A DNA stretch of 42,783 bases from assembly GCA_016208315.1 (NCBI GenBank), contig JACQYF010000144.1:1-42783 (forward strand), written 5' to 3'. Below the pieces are notes generated by a model, which worked only from the letters and a program-made list of their open reading frames with translations, was not told the DNA's origin and made no database searches. The stretch's first letter is position 1. Every line of letters starts with the position of its first letter. The translations under genes were made by a program, and so were the position numbers. Shown one piece after another: positions 15,966 through 23,680 of the stretch. Source of the stretch: Chloroflexota bacterium (lineage in GTDB: Bacteria > Chloroflexota > Anaerolineae > UBA4142).

Positions 15966-16025
15966 AGTGAACAGTGAACAGTCAACAGTGACAATGGGGT
16001 TACTGTTGACTGTTCACTGTTCACT
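15966..16025. repeat. Tandem-word hairpin, family B (GTGAACA/GTCAACA words), between minD and minE
   Basis: Perfect 24-bp inverted repeat: left 15966-15989, loop of 12 nt, right 16002-16025. Each arm carries the words GTGAACA, GTGAACA, GTCAACA in the same order, so the variant third word is present in both arms. Confidence 0.92.
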
Positions 16026-16028
16026 GGT

Positions 16029-16823
16029 TTAGCGTCTCCAAAACCGTGTAAACCGATTGAACAAACCGTCATGGTCCTCGAACGCGGGGAAGGGGACATC
16101 CTCGCCCAGCACGCGTGACGCGATGCGGGTGTACGCGCCGCCGGACGGCGTCCGATCTTCGAGCGCGACCGGATGGCCTTTGTTCGTCGAGGTAATGATC
16201 GCTTCGTCTTCCGGCACAATGCCGATCAACTCGATCGCCAGCACTTCCAAAACATCGCTCGTATCGAGCATGTCGCCGCGGCGGACCATCGCCGGGCGCA
16301 GGCGGTTGATAATGAGGCGCGGCGTGGGTTTTTCGCCTGCTTCGGCCAAGCCGATGATGCGGTCGGCATCGCGCACCGCGGACACTTCCGGGGTCGTGAC
16401 GAGCAAAACCTCGTCGGCGGGCGCGATCGCATTCTTGAATCCCTGTTCGATGCCGGCCGGCGAATCAATCAAGACAAAATCGAATTCTTTCCGCAGGTCA
16501 TCGCAGAGCTTACACATCTGGGCCTCGTTGACCGCCGACTTGTCGCGCGTTTGCGCGGCGGGCAGCAGTTGCAGTTCCGGCAAGCGTTTGTCCTTGATCA
16601 GCGCCTGCCGCAGCCGCGCGTGGCCTTCCACCACGTCCACCACATCGTAGACGATCCGATTTTCCAAACCCAGCACCACGTCAAGATTGCGCAATCCAAT
16701 ATCCGAGTCCAGGCAGGCGACTCGTTTGCCGCGCCGGGCGAGGGCGACGCCCAGATTTGCCGTGGTGGTCGTCTTACCCACGCCGCCCTTTCCTGAGGTG
16801 ATGGTGATGACTCGTCCGGCCAT
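16029..16823 (-). CDS. minD: Septum site-determining ATPase MinD
   Basis: The 264-residue deviant-Walker ATPase recruits MinC to the membrane and is regulated by MinE. The N terminus carries SGKGGVGKTTTTANLGVALA, followed by ACLDSDIGLRNLDVVLGLE, FVLIDSPAGIEQGF and LLVTTPEVSAVRDADRIIG. The C terminus DGLFNRFTRFWRR is a typical amphipathic membrane-targeting helix, which separates it from the ParA at 3663. Start ATG 16823. It lies between minC and minE; a GC-rich 25-bp hairpin precedes it and a family B hairpin follows it. Confidence 0.95.
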   Translation of the reverse strand: MAGRVITITSGKGGVGKTTTTANLGVALARRGKRVACLDSDIGLRNLDVVLGLENRIVYDVVDVVEGHARLRQALIKDKRLPELQLLPAAQTRDKSAVNEAQMCKLCDDLRKEFDFVLIDSPAGIEQGFKNAIAPADEVLLVTTPEVSAVRDADRIIGLAEAGEKPTPRLIINRLRPAMVRRGDMLDTSDVLEVLAIELIGIVPEDEAIITSTNKGHPVALEDRTPSGGAYTRIASRVLGEDVPFPAFEDHDGLFNRFTRFWRR

Positions 16824-16835
16824 GTTTGCCTCCAC

Positions 16836-16897
16836 GGTCTGTAGGGGCGGGGTCTCCCCGCTCTGCGGAGGGCGGGGAGACCCCGCCCCTACAGACC
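16836..16897. repeat. GC-rich inverted repeat between minC and minD (GTAGGGGCGGGGT type)
   Basis: Perfect 25-bp stem: 16836-16860 with 16873-16897, loop 12 nt. It includes the minC stop codon (16889-16891) and ends 12 nt before the minD start on the minus strand. The core GTAGGGGCGGGGTC recurs inside the 22790-22844 hairpin. Confidence 0.9.
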
Positions 16898-17572
16898 GCT
16901 CCAAGGTTCTACCACAATCTGCCCATTCCGCACGCGGGCGATTTCGGCGGGTGCGTTGCGCGGCCGCTTGCCGTCCGGCGCGCGAGCGATCTGTCCGCCG
17001 ATCCGCAATTGCGTCGGCGTCAGAATCAGCGCGCCGACCATCGCGTTCTCGTCTCCCGATGCGCCCGCGTGGACGACGCCGCGCAGCTTGCCCCACACGA
17101 GCACATCGCCTTCCGCGATCACCTGAGCGCCCGGATTCACGTCGCCCAAAATCAAGACCGTTCCGGCATGGCGAATGACCTGACCGGAGCGGACCGTCCG
17201 GCGAATCACGAGCGCCTGAGGCAACTCCGCGGGTGCCTCGTCGCTTGCCGCAACATTGTCCTCGATAGATTCGGCGGGTTCCGAAGGCGGCAGCGAGGCG
17301 CGCAGTTGATCGAGCGTCTCTTGCGCACGCGCTTGGCCGAGGACGGAAGTCAGCGTCATGTTGTGTTGGGCGAGCAGCGCGATCAGTTCTTCCAGCTCGG
17401 TCACGCCCAGCGCGCGGTCGCCCGTCTCCAACAGAACGCGGGCGCCGTGAAAGAATGATTGCGCGCCCGGCCGGTCGAGCTGCATGGCAAGTTCGTTCAG
17501 CAAGTCGTGCCACCCGCCCTCGCCGAAGGTGATCAAGAGTCCTTCGCGCGTTCCCTTAAACGTTACAGTCAA
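16889..17572 (-). CDS. minC: Septum site-determining protein MinC
   Basis: The 227-residue FtsZ-polymerisation inhibitor is placed by MinD. The N-terminal domain (TVTFKGTREGLLITFGE, GARVLLETGDRALGVTEL) is followed by a linker and the C-terminal beta-helix domain with RTVRSGQVIRHAGTVLILGD, VNPGAQVIAEGDVLVWGKLRG and HAGASGDENAMV, the segments that contact MinD. The only start matching the domain boundary is a TTG at 17572; no clear ribosome-binding site is seen. It is the first of the min genes, directly after mrdA in the same direction. Confidence 0.93.
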   Translation of the reverse strand: MTVTFKGTREGLLITFGEGGWHDLLNELAMQLDRPGAQSFFHGARVLLETGDRALGVTELEELIALLAQHNMTLTSVLGQARAQETLDQLRASLPPSEPAESIEDNVAASDEAPAELPQALVIRRTVRSGQVIRHAGTVLILGDVNPGAQVIAEGDVLVWGKLRGVVHAGASGDENAMVGALILTPTQLRIGGQIARAPDGKRPRNAPAEIARVRNGQIVVEPWSGL

Positions 17573-17594
17573 TTAGTCAACTCGTCAATTGCCT

Positions 17595-19982
17595 TTATTG
17601 TACCGGCACAAACTGCACCGTATACCGCTTGTACGGTCCCACTTCCACGGCGAAGGGTTCCGAGTCGTTGGGCGCGACCGTGCGGACGCACCAGCGCGTG
17701 GTGTCGTGCCAGTAAAGCCCGTTCAGCGCGAACGCGCCGTTCCCGTCCGTATTCGTGCCAAAGACTGCGCTGCCGTCGCACTTGTCGGCCACGACGCGCA
17801 CGCCGTTCACCCCGCGCCCGTTCGCGTCTACCACCGTGCCGAAAAAGCCCGGTGGCTCATCGCGCCAACCGTCAATGCCAACCAGGCGTCCGGTGTATTT
17901 GCGCGCGGGCGGCGCGACGACTCCGCTGCCGGGCGGCGGCGCGGGCGGCTTGACGACCACGAGCGGCGCGACCGGTTGCGTGGCCTGCACGAGCGGCGAA
18001 TCCGCGGCGAGCTTGAAATACGCGCGGAGAATATCCGTAGCCGCCGGCGCGGCGACGGCTGAACCTTCGCCGCCGCCGTAAACAAATACGGTGACGACGA
18101 TTTCCGGATTCTCATAAGGCGCAAAAGCCGTGAACCACGCGTGCGTAGGCAAATGCCCATTCACCTTGGGACCGTAATATTCGGCGGTGCCGGTCTTGGC
18201 GGCGACCGTCACTTCGGCCAGGTTCGCGTTGACGGACGTGCCGCTGGTCGTGCTGAGGCGCATGCCCTCGCGCACGATCGCGAGATTCTGCGGACTGACG
18301 GCGACGCGGCGGATGACTTCCGGCTCGGTGGTCTGAATCAGTCGGCCTTCGGCGTCGGTCACCGCACGCACGAGCTGCGGCTTGTACAACGTGCCGCCGT
18401 TCGCGACGATCGCCGCATAGTTGGCGACTTGGAGCGGCGTGGAGAGCACATAGCCCTGACCGATGCCCATATTGTACGTATCGCCCACGGTCCAAATATC
18501 GCCGATGGTCTTGCGTTTCCAAGTCGGGTCGGGGACGAGGCCCTTGGCTTCGCCGGGGATGTCAATGCCGGTGAGTTGTCCCAAGCCGAACATCCTTGAG
18601 TAGGCCGCGAGGCGCTCTTCGTTCAAGCCCGTGTCGAATTCGGGATATTCGCCGCCGGCGATCTTGTAAAAGAAAACATCCGAGGATTGGGCAAGACCGC
18701 CCAAGATATTTAGCGAGCCAAAGCCGGGTTTGTACCAATCGTAAAACGGCTGCGCCAGCGCGAGGTCGTCCGGGAAAAACTTGTTAGGCACCCAAATAAT
18801 GCCGGGCGTTTGGATGCGCGTTTTCAGATCTATCACGCGTTCTTGCAGCGCGGCGCTCGCCGGAATCAATTTGAACGTCGAGCCGGGCGGATACTGGCCG
18901 GTGATCGCCTGGTTCATCAACGGGTGGAGCGGGTCTTGCGCCAGGTTGGTGAAATCGTCCAGCGAGATGCCGGTCGCGAACAGATTGTTGTCGTAGCTGG
19001 GCAGCGAGACCATCGCGAGAATGTCGCCGTTGCGCGGATCGAGCGCGATGGCGACGGCCTGCTTGGCGCGCGCTTTTTGCATCGCCTTCTCGAGCGCTTT
19101 TTGGACCGTCCTTTGAAATTCCATATCCACGGTGAGCACGAGGTTGCGTCCGGCCACGGACAATTCCTCGCCGCGCAAATTGACCTCGCGCCCCGTCACG
19201 TCCACTTCGACATAGCGCCGGCCTTTGACGCCGCGCAGGTCGCTTTCGAAAGTATACTCCAGTCCGGTCAAGCCCACCTGATCGGTCGGCGAATAACCCC
19301 GGCTTCTATAGTCGTCGTAGGTTTCGCTGGGGATGAGGCCGGTGTAACCGAGCAGGTGCGCAAGGAGCGGCCCTTCGACGTACTCGCGCACCGGTTCCAA
19401 ATCCACCCGCAGGCCGGGAAAATCCAAATGCCGCTCTTCGAGATTGAACGCGACCTCGCGCGGGACATTCGTCTTGATGAGTGTTGGCGAGTAAGGATCG
19501 CGCCGGCCTTTTTCGATCATCTCGCGCAGCCCCGGCTTGCGGACCGGCGGGACGACGACACGCGCGAGCGCGAGCGGCATGCGCCCAACCACATCGCTGC
19601 TCGTGTTTTCGACGACCGTATCAATCGGCAGGTTCAGCAGAACCGAAAGTTCCTTAAAGACGCGTTCTTGTTGATCGTCCGGCAAATCGGCGGGGACGAT
19701 GGATACGCTAAACGAGGGAATATTGCGGACGAGGATTTTGCCGTTGCGGTCGTAAATAATCCCGCGCAGCGCCTCGGTCTGAGTCAGACGAAAGCGGTTG
19801 CGGTTCGCCGCCTCGCGATAATACTGCCCTTGCGCGATCTGGACGTTCGCCAGTTGCAGGGCGAGGATCGCGAACAGGACGAGGATCGCCAGGCGCAGCA
19901 AGCGGAAATTGCCGCGCGGTTTCAAATCCTCGTCGGTCACGGCCTTGGTGTACGAATACTCGTTCTGCGGCTCGGTGGACAT
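17595..19982 (-). CDS. mrdA: Penicillin-binding protein 2 with extra C-terminal beta-sandwich domain
   Basis: The 795-residue elongation transpeptidase (class B PBP) has a transmembrane anchor (about residues 27-47), a dimerisation/pedestal region with RGIIYDRNGKILVRN, and a transpeptidase domain with STFK (Ser368-Lys371), SSD (433-435) and KTGTAE (Lys596). E. coli PBP2 is about 630 residues; here a Pro-rich linker after about 650 leads to a further domain (GFFGTVVDANGRGVNGVRV, TDGNGAFAL) that fits a carboxypeptidase-regulatory/CnaB-like beta sandwich. The extension may bind a wall polymer (inference). It lies between mreD and minC, with rodA, its SEDS partner, at the end of the same run. Confidence 0.95.
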   Translation of the reverse strand: MSTEPQNEYSYTKAVTDEDLKPRGNFRLLRLAILVLFAILALQLANVQIAQGQYYREAANRNRFRLTQTEALRGIIYDRNGKILVRNIPSFSVSIVPADLPDDQQERVFKELSVLLNLPIDTVVENTSSDVVGRMPLALARVVVPPVRKPGLREMIEKGRRDPYSPTLIKTNVPREVAFNLEERHLDFPGLRVDLEPVREYVEGPLLAHLLGYTGLIPSETYDDYRSRGYSPTDQVGLTGLEYTFESDLRGVKGRRYVEVDVTGREVNLRGEELSVAGRNLVLTVDMEFQRTVQKALEKAMQKARAKQAVAIALDPRNGDILAMVSLPSYDNNLFATGISLDDFTNLAQDPLHPLMNQAITGQYPPGSTFKLIPASAALQERVIDLKTRIQTPGIIWVPNKFFPDDLALAQPFYDWYKPGFGSLNILGGLAQSSDVFFYKIAGGEYPEFDTGLNEERLAAYSRMFGLGQLTGIDIPGEAKGLVPDPTWKRKTIGDIWTVGDTYNMGIGQGYVLSTPLQVANYAAIVANGGTLYKPQLVRAVTDAEGRLIQTTEPEVIRRVAVSPQNLAIVREGMRLSTTSGTSVNANLAEVTVAAKTGTAEYYGPKVNGHLPTHAWFTAFAPYENPEIVVTVFVYGGGEGSAVAAPAATDILRAYFKLAADSPLVQATQPVAPLVVVKPPAPPPGSGVVAPPARKYTGRLVGIDGWRDEPPGFFGTVVDANGRGVNGVRVVADKCDGSAVFGTNTDGNGAFALNGLYWHDTTRWCVRTVAPNDSEPFAVEVGPYKRYTVQFVPVQ

Positions 19983-20048
19983 GAATGCGCTCGGGTACTC
20001 TGGAAAAAATTATATCCTGGATTGCGGGAAAAGGCAACGCGCGGGATG

Positions 20049-20546
20049 CTACCATTCCACTTGCGGGCGTAGGCGGCGGTGGAGGCGGGGTAACGGAAAG
20101 TAGACGATGGGCAGCGCGAGGGTATTGAGGAGGGCGGTAGGCAGAGTGACGCGCAGCAAATAATCGTTCCAGGGAATCGGCCAGCCAATTGTGTTGAGGA
20201 GGCCCAGGACGATGACGTTATGGCCCAGCGTCGCGAGGATGACGGCGGCCGGCGGCAGGATGACGTTGCTGTGAAAAATCGTGGACTGCGCCAGGCCCAT
20301 GACCAGCCCAACGCCGGTCAGCGCGAGGGTGTGTGTGCCAAAGGGCAGCCCGGACATGAGGTCCAGAAAAATGCCGGCGATAAAGCCCCACGCGGCCGCT
20401 TCGCCGGGCCGGCCGATCAACCCCCACGCCACGACGACGAGCAGCGGCAGATCGAGCTTAAAGCCGGCAATCGCCAAGCGCGGCACGAGCGTCGTCTGCA
20501 AAATCGCGATCAGGCCGAGCAAGGGGACGAGCAGCCAAAGAGTCAT
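20049..20546 (-). CDS. mreD: Rod-shape-determining membrane protein MreD
   Basis: The 165-residue protein has five or so hydrophobic segments (LWLLVPLLGLIAILQTTLV, LPLLVVVAWGLIG, the GFIAGIFLDLMSGLPFGTHT signature, VILATLGHNVIVLGLL, LLNTLALPIVYFPL). The segment GIFLDLMSGLPFGTHTLAL is characteristic of MreD. It bridges MreBC to the PBP2-RodA machinery. Position between mreC and mrdA confirms the call, which would be weaker from sequence alone. Start ATG 20546. Confidence 0.9.
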   Translation of the reverse strand: MTLWLLVPLLGLIAILQTTLVPRLAIAGFKLDLPLLVVVAWGLIGRPGEAAAWGFIAGIFLDLMSGLPFGTHTLALTGVGLVMGLAQSTIFHSNVILPPAAVILATLGHNVIVLGLLNTIGWPIPWNDYLLRVTLPTALLNTLALPIVYFPLPRLHRRLRPQVEW

Positions 20547-20551
20547 AGTGA

Positions 20552-20680
20552 CAAATCTGCCAAATTAGCCAAATGTGCCAAATGTGCCAAATGTGCCACA
20601 CGTGCCAAATCCTTCGACCTGGCTCACGATTGCGCTTTTGGCTGCTTTGGCAGATTTGGCACATTTGGCGTTTTGGCTCA
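20552..20680. repeat. Tandem-word element, family F (TGTGCCAAA words), between mreC and mreD
   Basis: Left part 20552-20610 has about six 9-nt words (GCCAAATGT type). Right part 20636-20678 has complementary words (TTTGGCAGA, TTTGGCACA, TTTGGCGT). Both parts include the variant GCCAAATCT/AGATTTGGC. The mreC stop codon (20678-20680) lies at the element's edge. Confidence 0.85.
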
Positions 20681-21589
20681 TTGCGAGGGTGCCTTGGTCG
20701 GTGTGGGGCGCGGCGTGGGCGTCGGCGTTGGCTCGGTGGTGATGTCGGACGGCGTGAACTTTTTCATGATGAGCACGAATTCGAGCCGCGCGAAATCCAC
20801 CGAGGGTTGAATGGACGCTTCCTGAAATAAGTCAATGTCGCGTTTGCGTACTTCCGTGACTTGGCCAATGACGAGGCGCTTTGGGAAATTGCTGCCCAGC
20901 CCGGACGTCAGAATCTTGTCGCCCGTCTTGATGGCCTCGCCTTGCGGCACGTACTTGATGATTAGATTGCCGTTCACATCGCCTTGCGCAACGCCGGTCG
21001 CGCGCGTAGATTGCACGACCGCGTTGACCGAGCTGGAGGGATCGAGAATCAGCAGCACTTTGGCCCAATGCGCGCCGGTGGACGTGACGCGTCCGACCAA
21101 GCCCTGCGGCGTGATAACGGGCATGCCCGGTTTGACGCCTTCCTCGCTGCCTTGGTCCACGATCACAAAATGGACGAGGTTGGACGGATCCACGCCGATT
21201 ACGCGCGCCAGATCGGGGTTGCGCTGCACGACCACCGCGCCCATCAGTTCATAATCACTGTTCGCCTGCTTGTAGCCCAGTTGCTCCCGCAGGAGCTTGT
21301 TCTCGTTTTCCAATTCCGTCAGCCGCACGTTATCCAGGGTCATCGCGTCGACGCGCGCCTGAAGTTGGGCCAGTTGCGCGCGCATTTTGCTCACGTCCGC
21401 CAAGTCGCCGGTGATGCTTTGCGCGCTGTCGCCGACGGTGGCCGCGCCGCCCAATACGGGTTGCAGCAAGCCCAGCGCCAAGTCTTCAAAGGGTTGCAGT
21501 TGTCCGGTTTGGTGGAAGAGAAACGCGGCCAGAGCGAAGGCGAGGAGCACGACGAGGACGGTCATGCGGTTGCGGGATGAGGCATACAT
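20678..21589 (-). CDS. mreC: Rod-shape-determining protein MreC
   Basis: The 303-residue protein has an N-terminal anchor (TVLVVLLAFALAAFLF), a coiled coil (about 65-105, MRAQLAQLQARVDAM to LTELENENKLLREQLG) and the periplasmic beta-barrel pair with VVVQRNPDLARVIGVD, VDQGSEEGVKPGMPVIT and GLVGRVTSTGAHWAKVLLI. The tail is Thr-Pro-rich (TTEPTPTPTPRPTPTKAPSQ), matching the linkers of other surface proteins in this window. It organises PBP2 and RodA outside the membrane. Start ATG 21589, next to the family E hairpin that separates it from mreB. Confidence 0.95.
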   Translation of the reverse strand: MYASSRNRMTVLVVLLAFALAAFLFHQTGQLQPFEDLALGLLQPVLGGAATVGDSAQSITGDLADVSKMRAQLAQLQARVDAMTLDNVRLTELENENKLLREQLGYKQANSDYELMGAVVVQRNPDLARVIGVDPSNLVHFVIVDQGSEEGVKPGMPVITPQGLVGRVTSTGAHWAKVLLILDPSSSVNAVVQSTRATGVAQGDVNGNLIIKYVPQGEAIKTGDKILTSGLGSNFPKRLVIGQVTEVRKRDIDLFQEASIQPSVDFARLEFVLIMKKFTPSDITTEPTPTPTPRPTPTKAPSQ

Positions 21590-21592
21590 AGC

Positions 21593-21661
21593 AATTTCAG
21601 ATTTCAGATTTCAGATTTCAAATTGGGGGTAATCTACAATTTGAAATCTGAAATCTGAAAT
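21593..21661. repeat. Tandem-word hairpin, family E (GATTTCA words), between mreB and mreC
   Basis: Perfect 24-bp inverted repeat (21601-21624 with 21638-21661, 13-nt loop) plus one extra word on the left. Both arms end with the variant TTTCAAATT/AATTTGAAA next to the loop. It is very AT-rich in a GC-rich genome. Confidence 0.92.
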
Positions 21662-21665
21662 GGGG

Positions 21666-22727
21666 TCAGCGTCTGCCATTCCGGCGCGTGGTGGTTCCGA
21701 GACCGTGGAGCGTCTTGAGTTCTTCCAGCACGTGTCCCGCGCCGCGCACCACACACGTCAGCGGGTCTTCCGCGACGTAGACGTGCATCTTGGTCTCTTG
21801 GGACAAGCGTCCGGCGATACCGCCGAGGAGCGCGCCGCCGCCGGCAATCGCGATACCGTTGACCATCAGGTCGGATACCAACTCGGGAGGCGTTTCGTCA
21901 ATCGTCGTCTTGAGCGCATCTACGATCTGGTTGACCGGGTTGGTCAGCGCTTCGCGAATTTCGACACTGGAGACTTCGATAGATTGCGGCATGCCGGTGA
22001 TGAGATCGCGCCCGCGCAGCACGACGGTTTTTTCCTCCGGCAGCGGAAAGGCCGAGCCGATGGCGAGCTTGACGTCTTCGGCCATGCGCTCGCCGATGAG
22101 GACGTTGTATTTCTCGCGCGCGTAACGGATGATCTCGTCGTCCATCTCGTCGCCCGCGACGCGAATCGAACGGCTCACGACGATGCCGCCGAGCGAAAAG
22201 ACGGCCATCTCGGTCGTGCCGCCGCCGATGTCCACGATCATGCTGCCGATTGATTCCGTGATCGGCAGGCCCGCGCCAATTGCGGCGGCCATCGGCTCTT
22301 CGACCAGATAGACTTCGCGCGCGCCTGCGTTCATCGCCGCGTCGTGGACGGCGCGCTTTTCGACTTCGGTCACACCGCTGGGGATGCCGATTACGATGCG
22401 GGGCCGATGCGGAACGGGAAGCAGGGTTTGGTCGTGGACTTTGCCGATGAAATATTCCAGCATCTTCTCCGTGACGTCAAAGTCGGAGATGACGCCGTCG
22501 CGCAGGGGGCGAATCGCGACAATGTCCGCCGGCGTGCGGCCCACCATCTGTTTGGCTTCCGAGCCAATCGCGAGGACGCGTTTGGTTCGTTTCTCGACGG
22601 CTACGACGGATGGTTCGTTAATGACGATGCCGCGGCCCCGCACGAGCACCAACGTATTCGCGGTACCCAGGTCAATCCCAATATCGCGGGAGAAGAGTCC
22701 AAAGATCGAATTCAAGGGGCTAAACAA
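21666..22727 (-). CDS. mreB: Rod-shape-determining actin homologue MreB
   Basis: The 353-residue cytoskeletal ATPase directs lateral wall synthesis. Actin-fold motifs are DIGIDLGTANTLV (phosphate 1), LVEEPMAAAIGAGLP, MIVDIGGGTTEMAVFSLGG (phosphate 2) and NGIAIAGGGALLGGI (adenosine). The N terminus MFSPLNSIFGLFSR is amphipathic, as in membrane-binding MreBs. The best start is a TTG at 22727 with AGGAG 9 nt upstream; no ATG is available near it. It is the first gene of the shape/division run ending with rodA at 14513. A weak promoter lies at 22759-22787. Confidence 0.96.
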   Translation of the reverse strand: MFSPLNSIFGLFSRDIGIDLGTANTLVLVRGRGIVINEPSVVAVEKRTKRVLAIGSEAKQMVGRTPADIVAIRPLRDGVISDFDVTEKMLEYFIGKVHDQTLLPVPHRPRIVIGIPSGVTEVEKRAVHDAAMNAGAREVYLVEEPMAAAIGAGLPITESIGSMIVDIGGGTTEMAVFSLGGIVVSRSIRVAGDEMDDEIIRYAREKYNVLIGERMAEDVKLAIGSAFPLPEEKTVVLRGRDLITGMPQSIEVSSVEIREALTNPVNQIVDALKTTIDETPPELVSDLMVNGIAIAGGGALLGGIAGRLSQETKMHVYVAEDPLTCVVRGAGHVLEELKTLHGLGTTTRRNGRR

Positions 22728-22758
22728 CGCAAGGTGCTCCTAAGAAGAGTGCTTGCAT

Positions 22759-22787
22759 TTTATACCACAATCCCCATAAACGCAAAA
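22759..22787 (-). promoter_or_regulatory. Candidate promoter of the mreB operon
   Basis: On the minus strand: TTTTGC (22782-22787), 17-nt spacer, TATAAA (22759-22764), 31 nt upstream of the TTG start. The -35 overlaps the T-run of the rplY terminator, so termination and re-initiation would be packed together. Confidence 0.4.
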
Positions 22788-22844
22788 AAGGCCGTTGGTA
22801 CGGCAGTAGGGGCGGGGTCGCCCCGCCCTAGCGTACCAACGGCC
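22783..22844 (-). terminator. Intrinsic terminator of rplY
   Basis: A 13-bp outer stem (22790-22802 / 22832-22844) encloses a GC-rich inner stem (GGGCGGGG with CCCCGCCC). On the minus strand the hairpin is followed by TTTTTT (22784-22789). The rplY stop is at 22867. Confidence 0.88.
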
Positions 22845-22866
22845 CACGTTTTGCCAGTTGAGCCGT

Positions 22867-23562
22867 TTATTTCTTGGCTTCGGTCTTGGCTTCGCCGGCG
22901 GGCGCTGCGCCCTCGGCGCCTTCTTCCTCTTCCTTCTTGCCCTTGCCGATCACTTCCGGCTCGACGACTGCTGCCGGGGCCTCTTCGGCGATGACTTCTT
23001 CCTTCACCGGCACGACTTTGGCGACCATCTCTTCGCGGGGCGTCAGTATCTCGATCTGATCGCTCACCTTTAGATCGCTTACGAAGAGACTCTGGTTCAA
23101 CGCATTCATCACGGTCACATCCACCTCGATGGTGTCAATCAACTGGGTGGCGAGCACGCGAATCGTCACGGTGTCAATGCCGTGAATGAGCAGCCCTTCG
23201 CCGCGCGTCACCGCGGGCGAGGTGCCGACGAGCGTGAGCGGCACTTGGGTCGTGATTTTTTCGGTCATCGAGACTTCTTGAAAGTCCACGTGGACGATGC
23301 GACCGGAAATCGAATTGCGCTGGATTTCGCGCGCCAGAACCAGCCGCGGCGCGCCGCTGTCGAGCGTCAATTTGATCAGACGGTTGTGCCCAGCTTTGGT
23401 CACGACCTGCTTGAGAGTTTTCTCCTCAATTTGGAGCGCGAGCGCTTGGTCGAGATGCGCGCCATAAACCACGGCCGGAACGATGCCGGCGCGGCGCATT
23501 GCGTTCACTTGTTTACCGATAACGTGGCGCGGTTGCGCCGTCAAAAGAATTTCCTCAGCCAT
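22867..23562 (-). CDS. rplY: 50S ribosomal protein L25 (Ctc/TL5 type)
   Basis: The 231-residue long form of L25 binds 5S rRNA. The N-terminal domain has LLTAQPRHVIGKQVNAMRRA, GIVPAVVYGAHLDQALAL and VHVDFQEVSMTEKI. The second, Ctc-type beta domain follows (PLTLVGTSPAV, IEVDVTVMNALNQSLFVSDL). The C terminus is a Glu/Ala/Lys-rich tail (GKGKKEEEEGAEGAAPAGEA), common in long L25 proteins. The ATG at 23562 follows AAAGG. It has a strong promoter at 23601-23629 and an intrinsic terminator, so it is transcribed separately from mreB. Confidence 0.95.
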   Translation of the reverse strand: MAEEILLTAQPRHVIGKQVNAMRRAGIVPAVVYGAHLDQALALQIEEKTLKQVVTKAGHNRLIKLTLDSGAPRLVLAREIQRNSISGRIVHVDFQEVSMTEKITTQVPLTLVGTSPAVTRGEGLLIHGIDTVTIRVLATQLIDTIEVDVTVMNALNQSLFVSDLKVSDQIEILTPREEMVAKVVPVKEEVIAEEAPAAVVEPEVIGKGKKEEEEGAEGAAPAGEAKTEAKK

Positions 23563-23600
23563 GCGTAGACCTTTCTATGTACGGTAGAATAGCGTCGGCC

Positions 23601-23629
23601 ATTATAACGGCAAAGCGGGAATTGGTCAA
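23601..23629 (-). promoter_or_regulatory. Promoter of rplY
   Basis: On the minus strand: -35 TTGACC (23624-23629), 17-nt spacer, consensus -10 TATAAT (23601-23606), giving a short leader before the ATG at 23562. Confidence 0.8.
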
Positions 23630-23631
23630 AT

Positions 23632-23680
23632 ACCCCCTCCCAACCCTCCCCCGTTATGACGGGGGAGGGCAGGGTGGGAG
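23632..23680. repeat. GC-rich inverted repeat (CCCTCCCCCGT type)
   Basis: CCCTCCCCCGT and its complement ACGGGGGAGGG flank a 3-nt loop near 23656. Outer parts pair imperfectly (CTCCCAACC with GGGTGGGAG). It ends directly at the stop codon of the minus-strand lipoprotein gene (23681) and probably acts as its terminator; it lies upstream of the rplY promoter. Confidence 0.8.

Noticed and set aside
16029..17513. Single long protein fusing a MinC-region frame to MinD
   Set aside because: The part before 16823 is the wrong frame of minC with Arg-rich noise; minC and minD are separate, normal-length genes.
18810..20072. Long open frame on the plus strand opposite mrdA
   Set aside because: Antisense shadow of PBP2 with no recognisable motif and no ribosome-binding site.
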